Below are positions 60,001 through 64,000 of a stretch of DNA of 64,000 bases, in pieces (position 1 is the stretch's first letter; each line of letters opens with the position of its first letter). Both the position numbers and the translations under genes were made by a program. The DNA is from Spirometra erinaceieuropaei (Eukaryota; Platyhelminthes; Cestoda; Diphyllobothriidea; Diphyllobothriidae): NCBI GenBank assembly GCA_902702965.1, contig CACRXP010000006.1, positions 1,819,270-1,883,269 on the forward strand, written 5' to 3'. A model generated the notes under the pieces. That model saw nothing but the letters and a program-made list of their open reading frames with translations, did no database searches and was not told the DNA's origin.

Positions 60001-63000
60001 GCCAGTTTCAGTCTCTTTTGTTTGTCACTGGACAAAATGCGCGTTATCACGAAGGACGCTTCTGGTCTTTTTTCTCGCGTTCGTACTTCATTACCCTCAA
60101 AATTCATTTGGCTGGGGGTAATGAACTTGCGTGCATTCATTTCTTGAAAATGCTGAACTGAGTGCCAATTGTTCTCCTCAACTCTCACCAACGTAGTACC
60201 TTTGAAAGGAGGTTCTCAAACAACAACCTTGAGCATTGCGTCAGACAGGAAAATGAGCCCGAAATATTTCGAGCGACGCTCATATAAATTCGGTTGTCTA
60301 TCACCGACACCGAAAGATAGAGGCGACGGGACAGCCCGTTGGAGTAAACAGCAACTAGGCTGAAAATGCCCCCACCCTAAAGCTGGCACTCCTAGTGATT
60401 CCAAAGCGCTTTGGCTACTCCTGGATGGGTTTCATTCGCATCGGTGCACGCTTGCGGTCGCTGGCACTCGAAGTATGGTGGCCATGAAGGTGTCTATCCC
60501 CGCCGCGGCAGTAAAAACACACTTCACACTTTCGTCTGTCTCTGCAAGCCCTTCCCTCCCCTAGTTCGCTGTCCCGCATTCTTCCGTAACCGAGCCCTGA
60601 CGTCGTTTCCAGACGGGATTTTTCGTGCGCTTGCGTTGTTTCAGTTGGCTGCATAAACAGTTTGGCGCCGGTAGTTAAGGTTTGTGAGTAGATATACCCT
60701 TCCACTCCCAGGGTCTCGTTGTCGCGTCAAAGTCAGTTGGCTGATCTGCACCTGTCTGCAGTGGTTCCATTGTTTTTTTTCGGCTGCGCCCACAAACCAC
60801 TTCTTCTGGACTTCATCGCTTTGGGTTGTTTAGGCTGTNNNNNNNNNNNNNNNNNNNNNNNNNNNNNNNNNNNNNNNNNNNNNNNNNNNNNNNNNNNNNN
60901 NNNNNNNNCACAAATGTTTCGGGCCCATTCTGGCGCCAGTTGCCATTAGTAACTCCGAACCGAGGTTCATACATCCTCCACCTCCTGGCATTTGCAGTTA
61001 ATCACCGATCTCATGAAACATTAGCCGAAATTCTGAAGTGCGATTTCGACTAAGAAGGATTACTTAAGTGGGGTTTTAATGCTGATTATCTTGCTACACA
61101 GTGCCGTAATATTTCAGACACGCTAGGATATTGACTGTTGAATGAATTTCCTTTCGGCCACCTGCAAAAATTTCACTCGGCAAGGATGAATTTTTCCCGT
61201 TGATGCTCGATGCTCTTATAAATTAGAGGATATTTTTGCAAAAAAAACACACAAGGGCCCTCTTTCTCGCACTTGCTTAGTACCAAATCACGTCTCCTTC
61301 AAATTCTTGCCTGAAGAAAGAGTAGAGTTCAGTTTTTAAAGTTTCTAATTATGAAATTTTTGGGTCGTGCAGTTTCCATTCGAATAGCCCCTTATCTGTG
61401 TGTTTAATAATGCTCCTCATTATGTATACAATATAGTCCAAATCCGTTACAAGATTTTGTGAGTCTCATGTTTTTTCTTTATAGCGTAAAGGCCTGTATG
61501 TTTTTATTTACGCAGAAAGTAAACAACTTGTAGACTGAAAGCCCTAAACAAAAATGCAACGCCAGATTGAGTTCAGAATTATTCGGGAATGGGTATACGT
61601 TCTCAAAACTAGTGGATTCGCTTTCTTTCTTCAAGTATAAGACATTTGCAACCAAACGAGTACATGAAATAATATTTTTGTGAAAGTTTTCCACAGGGAT
61701 GTCGAAAATCGATAGAGGAAATGTACAATATTTAAGTAGTCATTTTCTACTGACAAAAACGAGGCAGATTATAGTCAGTTGCACCCAAACTCTCGTCCGG
61801 ACAGGGCCGGTGCTTCAACTCAGCTTCTATTACTTCAGTGGATAGCGCCAAAAATGTGTTATCTAGACCTAGCTTTCGGAATGAAAAGTTGCTCAAAAAC
61901 GACGTCTCCTAGCACAGCTAGTCGCACGCTATTGCCATTGAATCTCTTTCACTCGCTGAATAGTTCCGCTTGATGTGCATACAGTAGACGGGACCTTACT
62001 TCCAGTGACTCCTTAGCTCTTCCACAGACTCGCACCTAACGGTGCTGAGGATCTTACTTGTTTTATATCAATATGAATTATTCAAAATCTGTCAAAACAT
62101 CTATGAATTACTTGAGTCTGATGGTCATCTGGTGGATTCTAGGTGAATTACTTAGGAAATCCTGCTTGGGCAGTCAACTTACTGTATCAGATCTGGTGCA
62201 TTCCAGACGTTGCAGTAGGTTGGGCTGGTAACTTGACCCAAATGTGATTAAACTCGCGTCGTCCGTCGGGGCCTCGTAGCTCAAGTGTTTAGTGCATTGG
62301 CTGTACCAAAGCCTTCCTCTTACTGTGTGGGTTCGAATCCCACCGAGGTGCCGAGTTTTTCAGAGTTGGATCAATATGAATTATTCAAAATCTACCAAAA
62401 TACCTAAGAACTCATATTTTCACTAAACTGATCCTCTTGATGACAACGACAAGAACCTACGATAAGTCCGAAATATTTCAAATGAAGCCGACCAGTCCTG
62501 TTGTGGCCAACTGTGGTCGGTAGTCTTTGCTTATCGGGTTGAATGGGGTGTGTTAGTTATCGGGGACAACGGCCAGATATGTGCGTCCGTGTCTTTGTTA
62601 TTAGAGCATGCCACTTATTTGATCCTAGTAGGCCTGTTACGTCCCTGGCTATGCTTGAGAAAGCGATTAAATGTAGGCTTAATGTTGGGGTTGAATTAGG
62701 AATTAGGGCTAAGTTTGCCTGCACATACGGACATACCCGATCCGGTCATCTTTAATCAATAACCGTCTACTGCCTGTTCCCCGCCAGGTTGTACGCTCTA
62801 GTTCGCATCCTTCAAACTGTGCGGTCTGTTTCGGCGTCTCGTTGAGATAATAAAACAAACATATAACGGAAATGTGGGCGTTCTCAATGCCTTTCGCAGA
62901 CTCTGCTAAATGCCGCGTCTATCAGCCCGTCTGACAAAACTAACATTAACATCCTTCTGTTGCGCCTTTCGTTGATATAGAACCAAGCCAAATTGGCATC

Positions 63001-63196
63001 TTCAACTTGTTTGTGTATTGCATTTTACAGCTTGGTTCTTCCATTCATCACGCGTGAGGTGACAGTGTTGTTGCTCTCACACCAGCCTCAGAACATCTCG
63101 GTTCCAAAGTCCAGCTTCACCTTTCTTTACGGTGGTGCGCCGACCGCCCCACCCATCTTTCTATTTGCCTCTCAATACGACCTGATGCCCGAAGTG
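33228..63196 (+). CDS. GPR155: GPR155/LYCHOS orthologue, exons 1-6 (N-terminal PIN-like transporter domain; continues beyond the window)
   Basis: Six exons (33228-33422, 36469-36661, 38761-38987, 40869-40986, 49674-49788, 63031-63196) splice into one 338-codon frame with every junction in matching phase (0,1,0,1,2, then 0). The product matches the N-terminal membrane domain of GPR155, a protein of lysosomal membranes that binds cholesterol and signals to mTORC1 in vertebrates. Visible landmarks are the first TM helix (residues 18-37), GTYVTKFALPSIFF (51-64), SQSNDVALAYPV (118-129), FAPAQLVILNP (144-154), NPLFFMTLIGVIFN (213-226), ATALFYLGFSMVG (250-262), LVLPFITREV (284-293) and FLYGGAPTAP near 317. 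The family is much longer: the 7-TM GPCR-like part and the DEP domain should follow to the right. Introns are 3.0, 2.1, 1.9, 8.7 and 13.2 kb, swollen by mobile elements. Cholesterol sensing in a worm is inference. Confidence 0.93.
33423..36468 (+). other. GPR155 intron 1
   Basis: About 3.0 kb. An open frame at 34765-35106 (114 codons from ATG) has no domain I recognise. No mobile element could be named. Confidence 0.6.
36060..36300 (+). repeat. Dispersed D-family repeat copy in intron 1
   Basis: Recognised by GTGAGGTAGATGCTACGCAA, GTCCCCCTCGTTATAACTGT and the following GCGCGAGTCACC-like string, in the order seen at 24440 and 58080. Confidence 0.5.
36469..36661 (+). CDS. GPR155: GPR155 exon 2
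   Basis: 193 nt between the acceptor CTCTCTCTCCAG and the donor GTAAGT. Phase 0 in, phase 1 out. It encodes residues 66-129 plus one base: the WYVVLAVSLAKMIMFVTTLA helix and the conserved SQSNDVALAYPV motif of the PIN-like fold. Confidence 0.93.
36874..37044 (-). repeat. tRNA-Arg(TCT)-derived SINE in intron 2
   Basis: Best preserved copy of the family. On the minus strand it has GGCCCAGTGGTTAGAGGCGT (A box region), GGACTTCTAACAAACAGG (candidate anticodon TCT) and GAGTTCGAGTC (B box), then GGTTGGGTATGACTGGCTGA, and ends at GTCTTTGTCGGTAATG. The pol III promoter boxes look intact. Confidence 0.8.
37063..37470. mobile_element. MITE-like element with 30-bp terminal inverted repeats
   Basis: The left end (37063-37092) reads ATGGTAGGGGGCGCTCACCG and on to TTCTTA. 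The right end (37438-37470) is its reverse complement apart from a 3-nt insertion. The 0.4 kb interior has a GA run near 37391 and no coding frame of note. A diverged half copy is at 26690-26790. No transposase is present in the window and the superfamily is unassigned. Confidence 0.72.
37550..37735 (+). pseudogene. RTE-type LINE 3' end fragment
   Basis: Matches the end of the RTE copy at 44820-45003: a DQLQS-LDIVRQDM-like stretch, then GCTGCCGCATATCGTCACG and GACCAGATCAGGCATGATC. It is deleted between the two parts. Confidence 0.6.
38761..38987 (+). CDS. GPR155: GPR155 exon 3
   Basis: 227 nt after the acceptor CCCTGCCTTCAG; donor GTTCGT, a non-consensus but GT donor. Phase 1 in, phase 0 out. 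It encodes LYPDLASYIYLFAPAQLVI and a hydrophilic loop ending LTCREFLK. The junction to exon 2 is a few residues shorter than in vertebrates, so the exact acceptor carries slight doubt. Confidence 0.88.
39212..39234. repeat. TC dinucleotide microsatellite
   Basis: About 11 TC units in intron 3, 225 nt downstream of exon 3. Confidence 0.9.
40040..40560 (-). repeat. Dispersed D-family repeat pair in intron 3
   Basis: Two minus-strand units. The first has GGTTCGACCGTCGTGGTCGA, GATGTCCACGGCGTGCACC and TAGTAGACTTGCACTGCATC. The second has GGCGTGATGCCACACTCTCG and GTTGGTCCAGCGCATCTACC. Confidence 0.55.
40869..40986 (+). CDS. GPR155: GPR155 exon 4
   Basis: 118 nt between the acceptor CCCCAATTTAG and the donor GTAAGT. 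Phase 0 in, phase 1 out. It encodes VIRFVVSNPLFFMTLIGVIF and the RLPIYVEGFFKTL loop, which is closely like the vertebrate segment before the GNSFSGSALFYLG region. Confidence 0.93.
41626..41701. other. Assembly gap (76 N)
   Basis: Run of N in intron 4, directly after a GT dinucleotide run. Confidence 0.99.
41840..42745. repeat. D-family copies in opposed orientation in intron 4
   Basis: About 41840-42020 is a minus copy (GACAGTTCGACCTTCGTGAC, CCGCGCCTAGGCGTGCCGCC). About 42530-42745 is a plus copy (GACACCAGGTCCAGGTGGGA, ATGCGGCGCAAGTCGACTAA, GGACATCCTCGGCAACGACG). Confidence 0.5.
43051..43123. repeat. CCA microsatellite running into TCA
   Basis: About 18 CCA units followed by ATC/TCA triplets. 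The open frame across it (42926-43390) has no recognised domain. Confidence 0.95.
43432..43950 (+). pseudogene. Decayed Penelope-like ORF fragment with GIY-YIG domain
   Basis: Frameshifted PLE text: EAQDCRTALRN and YPCNFF near 43500-43580 match the end of the PLE reverse transcriptase region. GIVCRVWYDCSQGNFLAETG (43744-43803) is a worn GIY-YIG core aligning with GVVYRIWCSCGQSNYVGETG at 52 kb. RVLEHATAMGRKGSSSKFVV follows. It runs straight into RTE-type LINE sequence. Confidence 0.7.
43951..45010 (+). pseudogene. Decayed RTE-type LINE copy
   Basis: RVLVHKHFFQPFHIPSG (about 44000) and ILSLVLFNHAIDWILGRALR (44067-44125) are the RT motif B region. A degraded YADD-like block (TTLTISPC in the shifted frame) follows near 44175. 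Then LYLASIRPVLLYCCECWALH (about 44515-44580), ENCWYLTTVA-like text and LRTIAPLRYTDFASTETVRT give the C-terminal region, ending RLRRGGRLKICPDTVRQEMG (from 44804). Several frameshifts and stops make it dead. Confidence 0.72.
45130..45660 (+). mobile_element. Decayed Penelope-like element 3' part with hammerhead relic
   Basis: GVVYHISCPNCPCNYIGHT (45143-45199) is a GIY-YIG core from a different PLE lineage or a much older copy. The frame near 45300-45440 follows the C-terminal text of the 52-kb copy. The hammerhead position at 45564-45612 reads CTGGTGT, GAGAATCC, GAAAC, GCC, so the catalytic core is lost. GCTGTATCTCCTTCTCAC marks the end. Confidence 0.6.
45661..47055. other. Intron 4 interior; one SINE fragment
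   Basis: About 46065-46150 is a worn fragment of the tRNA-Arg SINE body (ATGACCATTTTTGAC, TTACCGTCTTGTGTCAG). Nothing else was recognised. Confidence 0.4.
47056..47945 (+). pseudogene. RTE-type LINE reverse transcriptase fragments, interrupted by a SINE
   Basis: QALVHNNISQHDVRQGSILSP (motif B region, 47226-47290) leads into NYAIDWILRRALRG and LADLNYVDTLL, where the YADD motif is changed. A second partial copy of the upstream stretch (SGRVLVYKKLLQLFEIPPG) follows near 47480-47540. After the SINE at 47582-47750 a third piece has LSRLLSDLDHADDIALLETD (47889-47948). The duplicated order suggests two or three overlapping insertions. Confidence 0.7.
47582..47750 (+). repeat. tRNA-Arg(TCT)-derived SINE inserted in RTE sequence
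   Basis: Head GCTCGTGGCTCGGTGGTTAG, GGACTTCTAAC (candidate anticodon TCT) and GCGAGTTTGAG (mutated B box). Body GGCCGATGACGGCTAACAAG and GTGGCCATTCCAGTCTCCC, ending TTTGTCGGTAA. Confidence 0.75.
47964..48120. repeat. CTA/TAC microsatellite inside the RTE copy
   Basis: About 50 units with a few C and G changes. RTE coding text stops at its left edge, in LETDYDSLQY, and resumes downstream of its right edge. Confidence 0.95.
48121..48420 (+). pseudogene. RTE-type LINE continuation
   Basis: LSTVSLEELNNFQYLWTK-like text and SKDDIVTRKKMLYE (48231-48270) correspond to the segment linking the RT palm to the C-terminal region (compare QSKDDIVSR at 44400). VSGDPVLLYRDSYLCLLSIL follows in the frame to 48420. 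Confidence 0.6.
48421..49280. other. Intron 4 interior; a spaced 17-bp direct repeat
   Basis: TAGGAATCACGCTATAG occurs at 49199-49215 and again at 49230-49246, 14 bp apart. No other feature. Confidence 0.5.
49290..49480 (+). pseudogene. RTE-type LINE C-terminal fragment
   Basis: RTILRVKCTDCVSSETVRTR (about 49322-49380) and CDNIARVPRTNF match the C-terminal block of the 44-kb copy. The fragment lies 200 nt upstream of GPR155 exon 5. Confidence 0.6.
49674..49788 (+). CDS. GPR155: GPR155 exon 5
   Basis: 115 nt after the acceptor TTTACCTCCTCAG; donor GTAAGT. Phase 1 in, phase 2 out. It encodes GDSFGATALFYLGFSMVGRL and a helix ending VLILLGKT. The split Thr codon is completed by exon 6 more than 13 kb away. 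Confidence 0.93.
51774..51812 (-). ncRNA. Hammerhead ribozyme motif HHR6 (left arm, inverted)
   Basis: On the minus strand the core CTGATGA (51802-51808) is followed by GGCTTC, loop GAGCAG, GAATCC, then GAAA and AGTC. One C-A mismatch weakens stem II, and the AC before GTC in other copies is AA here. It matches HHR7 almost base for base. Confidence 0.7.
52155..52757 (+). pseudogene. Penelope-like GIY-YIG endonuclease ORF with one nonsense codon
   Basis: The frame runs from VGVGVARRPKATIRRQVL through SGVVYRIW and SNYVGETGR (GIY-YIG core), AEILARGDNRVSRVILES, a TGA at 52476-52478, then FTGPQSINKCNDLPLPYS and LRLRLGGVISHAGSAQVN to DANVGHQTT. The 12-kb copy has TGG (Trp of ESWF) where this one has TGA, so a single base change broke the frame. 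The 3' part lies inside the repeated arm and is mirrored on the minus strand at 51915-52106. The RT domain is absent. Confidence 0.85.
52820..52890 (+). ncRNA. Hammerhead ribozyme motif HHR7 (right arm)
   Basis: Core CTGATGA at 52841-52847; stem II GGGTTC (52849-52854), loop GAGCAG, GAATCC (52861-52866) with two G-U type pairs; GAAA (52867-52870), then AGTC (52871-52874). Stem I begins AGGC (52875-52878) with GTCT (52837-52840). The A in place of C before GTC removes one pair of the already tiny stem III. Confidence 0.78.
53381..53465 (+). repeat. Class II tRNA-like head (T family), first of a tandem pair
   Basis: GTAGCTCAAGTGGTTAGAG, GGCTGTACTAAAGCC, GTGGGTTCGAATCCCAC and GAGGCGCC. The 5' acceptor strand is replaced by TTGTTAA, so it cannot form a normal acceptor stem. 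Confidence 0.7.
53466..53683 (+). repeat. Body of the T-family repeat unit
   Basis: Same body as at 1933-2138, here framed by two tRNA-like heads. The head-to-head period is 304 bp (53388 to 53692). Confidence 0.75.
53684..53768 (+). repeat. Class II tRNA-like head (T family), second of the tandem pair
   Basis: GTAGCTCAGGTAGCTAGAG, GGCTGTACTAAAGCC and GCGGGTTTGAATCCCAC; the B box has one change. Confidence 0.68.
53830..53850. repeat. CA dinucleotide microsatellite
   Basis: About ten CA units in intron 5. Confidence 0.9.
54301..54405. repeat. CCA/CAC microsatellite
   Basis: GCC triplets turning into about 30 CAC/CCA units, with one TCA. The poly-Pro and poly-Val frames over it are artefacts. 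Confidence 0.95.
54406..55230. other. Intron 5 interior; nothing recognised
   Basis: No ORF, RNA motif or repeat family identified. Confidence 0.4.
55231..55348 (+). mobile_element. Penelope-like 3' end with hammerhead HHR8 and a TA microsatellite
   Basis: The hammerhead core reads CCGATGA (55248-55254), with U to C at the second position, which should weaken or abolish cleavage. Stem II is GGAAGC (55256-55261) with GCTTTC (55268-55273), a different but still paired sequence. GAAAC and GTC follow (55274-55281), then AGGCAAATAAACTC, GTTCCTGTGATCGCC and a TA run at 55323-55348. Confidence 0.68.
55349..56290. repeat. Dispersed repeat family E (two copies) around a SINE
   Basis: TAGCTAAAAGCCCAGACATG-like and GTGTTTCGCCGATATTCT strings occur at 55379-55500 and 56168-56290. 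AAAGGTATTRTACCGTACTC and CCGACGTAGA occur at 55350 and 55700. A partial relative is at 63345-63400. No coding was recognised. Confidence 0.5.
56004..56168 (-). repeat. tRNA-Arg(TCT)-derived SINE in intron 5
   Basis: Minus strand: GTTAGAGGCGTTTGACTTCT (head, with a small deletion around the anticodon), CGCGAGTTCGAGC (B box), GGTTGGGTATGACTGACTGA and ending GTCATTGTCGGTAATA. Confidence 0.7.
57355..58370 (+). repeat. Two direct copies of the D-family repeat
   Basis: 57355-57560 and 58080-58370 are near-identical over about 190 bp: TACAGACCAGGGGATGCGAT, GGTGCGCGGGTTCACACCGC, ACCTCCGATCTTCTTGACCT, GACACCAGGCCCAGGT and GTGCGGTGGATGCAGTGCAA. These are the clearest copies of the family. A third, partial tail is at 58660-58760. 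Confidence 0.75.
58761..60838. other. Intron 5 interior; nothing recognised
   Basis: Short frames only. None has a domain or splice context. Confidence 0.4.
60839..60908. other. Assembly gap (70 N)
   Basis: Run of N in intron 5. Confidence 0.99.
61000..61765. mobile_element. Fold-back element P4
   Basis: The left end ATCTCATGAAACATTAGCCG leads into AAGAAGGATTACTTAAGTGG and GGCCACCTGCAAAAATT. The right half has TTCAAGTATAAGACATTT, GATGTCGAAAATCGATAGAG and TATTTAAGTAGTCATTTTCT in inverse order, but the extreme right end is missing. This copy gives the uninterrupted version of the site where the PLE inserted in P3. Confidence 0.7.
62070..62268 (+). repeat. Body of the T-family repeat unit
   Basis: Starts ATATGAATTATTCAAAATCT and ends ATTAAACTCGCGTCGTCCG, as in the copies at 1933 and 53466. 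Confidence 0.75.
62269..62352 (+). repeat. Class II tRNA-like head (T family)
   Basis: GGCCTCGTAGCTCAAGTG, GGCTGTACCAAAGCC (loop change T to C), GTGGGTTCGAATCCCAC and GAGGTGCC. It is followed by the start of a second body (62353-62415), cut short after CTACCAAAATACC. Confidence 0.7.
63031..63196 (+). CDS. GPR155: GPR155 exon 6
   Basis: 166 nt after the acceptor TTGCATTTTACAG. The first base completes the Thr codon, then LVLPFITREVTVLLL, a hydrophilic stretch and the FLYGGAPTAPPIFLFASQYD block. The donor is placed at GTGCGT (63197) because the frame there (PEV) leads into the position of the conserved MEVEI-like sequence; this 3' boundary is the least certain. Confidence 0.88.
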
Positions 63197-64000
63197 GTGC
63201 GTTACAAATTAACTATACACAAAGATGTTTACTGTAACATTTTAAGTAGACCTTTTTGTTCTGGCGAAGGTTTTATTGATTAAATGGCTTACCACGTTAA
63301 CACCGCAGGTGCTCTCTATAAGCCCACAGCCGCATGCTTCGCCTGTCATGTGCCGCTGCATGACGCAGCTGCGAGGGCTTCAGCCCATCTGTCACAGCAG
63401 GTAACACTCGATGGGCAGTGTGCCTTACAATTAAGTTACTATGAAGTATCTGCTCGTTTCGCTGTTTTAGCGCCGCCTTCCTAATGAGTCGGCAAGGTGT
63501 AGATCCATCGACCGCGAGAGTTGTCTCATTCTACCCGCGTGACTTCAGGCTGCTTACCCTGTTATGCAGAGTACTTAAGAGTCAAGCTGGCTGATCTGTT
63601 CTACCCAAGTCATTATTCGAAACCCGTTTAATGCTCTCTACGCCTACCGTAGGTCCGCAGTCGGCATTCCTGAGCACTTCGCTTTAGATTCAGGGCCCTC
63701 TATCCCAGTCCTTGTTAAACCACTTCATTTCAGTGCTAAATTATTGTACACTCTGCAGATGGGAACGAGGCCTTGCAAAAAAGTGTTACTTCTCCACAAG
63801 TCTGATTTGAAACCCCAACTGAAAATAAGGAGGGACAGGTATGAGTACGAGGGTTGTGTCCGTTTGCCTCGGGTTTACACGCCCGAACTGGTTGTACGGA
63901 GGATATACAGAAACTGTTTGCCCTAGACCATTAGTGCAGGCGGTGAACACTTCACATATAAACAGGCTTGCTCGTATGATTTGGGAAGGTCGTCGATCTC
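63197..64000 (+). other. Start of GPR155 intron 6
   Basis: No further GPR155 coding text is visible before the right edge, so the intron is at least 804 bp. 63345-63400 carries an E-family fragment (CGCTGCATGACGCAGCTGCG). Confidence 0.6.

Noticed and set aside
60415..60705. Minus-strand frame with CEVCFYCRGGDRHLHGH, recalling a zinc knuckle
   Set aside because: The spacing does not fit CX2CX4HX4C and no gag or pol sequence lies nearby.
62640..62715. Third telomere-like tract (TTAGGAATTAGGGC)
   Set aside because: Too short and irregular, and neither the inverted ends nor the leader of elements A and B is nearby.

Overview
The window looks like a piece of a repeat-rich flatworm genome, most likely a diphyllobothriidean tapeworm such as Spirometra or a relative. 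This is an inference from four things: long introns packed with decayed retroelements, RTE-type LINEs and GIY-YIG Penelope-like elements (PLEs) of the kind I associate with flatworms, metazoan GT-AG splice sites, and degenerate TTAGGG-like tracts. Two runs of N (41626-41701 and 60839-60908) show it is a draft scaffold. Nothing suggests bacterial, organellar or viral DNA.

Only two host genes can be supported. The main one occupies the right half on the + strand: the 5' part of the orthologue of GPR155/LYCHOS, the lysosomal cholesterol sensor. Six exons (33228-33422, 36469-36661, 38761-38987, 40869-40986, 49674-49788, 63031-63196) join in phase into 338 codons of the N-terminal PIN-like transporter domain. 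The GPCR-like and DEP parts must lie beyond the right edge. The second is an intronless ORF for a 109-residue secreted-type, cysteine-containing protein at 30723-31052.

Everything else that can be named is mobile or repetitive. 1-8 kb holds a tRNA-headed repeat and a fold-back element. 8-10.6 kb holds decayed LINE sequence beside an unusual 1.7 kb element that has terminal inverted repeats, a degenerate telomere-like tract and an intact 415-codon reverse transcriptase; an internally deleted 0.5 kb sister lies at 21690-22214. 12-13.7 kb holds Penelope fragments with a GIY-YIG endonuclease, hammerhead ribozyme motifs and a perfect 247-bp CAT microsatellite. 15-17 kb is a large imperfect inverted repeat. 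19.5-20.6 kb is a fold-back element with a SINE inside it. 27-30.6 kb is two very old LINEs. Introns 4 and 5 of GPR155 hold nested PLE, RTE, SINE and fold-back fragments, including a PLE whose insertion point can be placed to the base by an 11-bp target duplication.

The most notable signals are: (1) the TIR-bounded reverse transcriptase element and its deletion derivative; (2) a dispersed set of seven hammerhead ribozyme motifs tied to PLE ends, with a covarying stem II in one copy; (3) a 304-bp repeat unit made of a class II tRNA-like head and an unrelated body, found at three loci.
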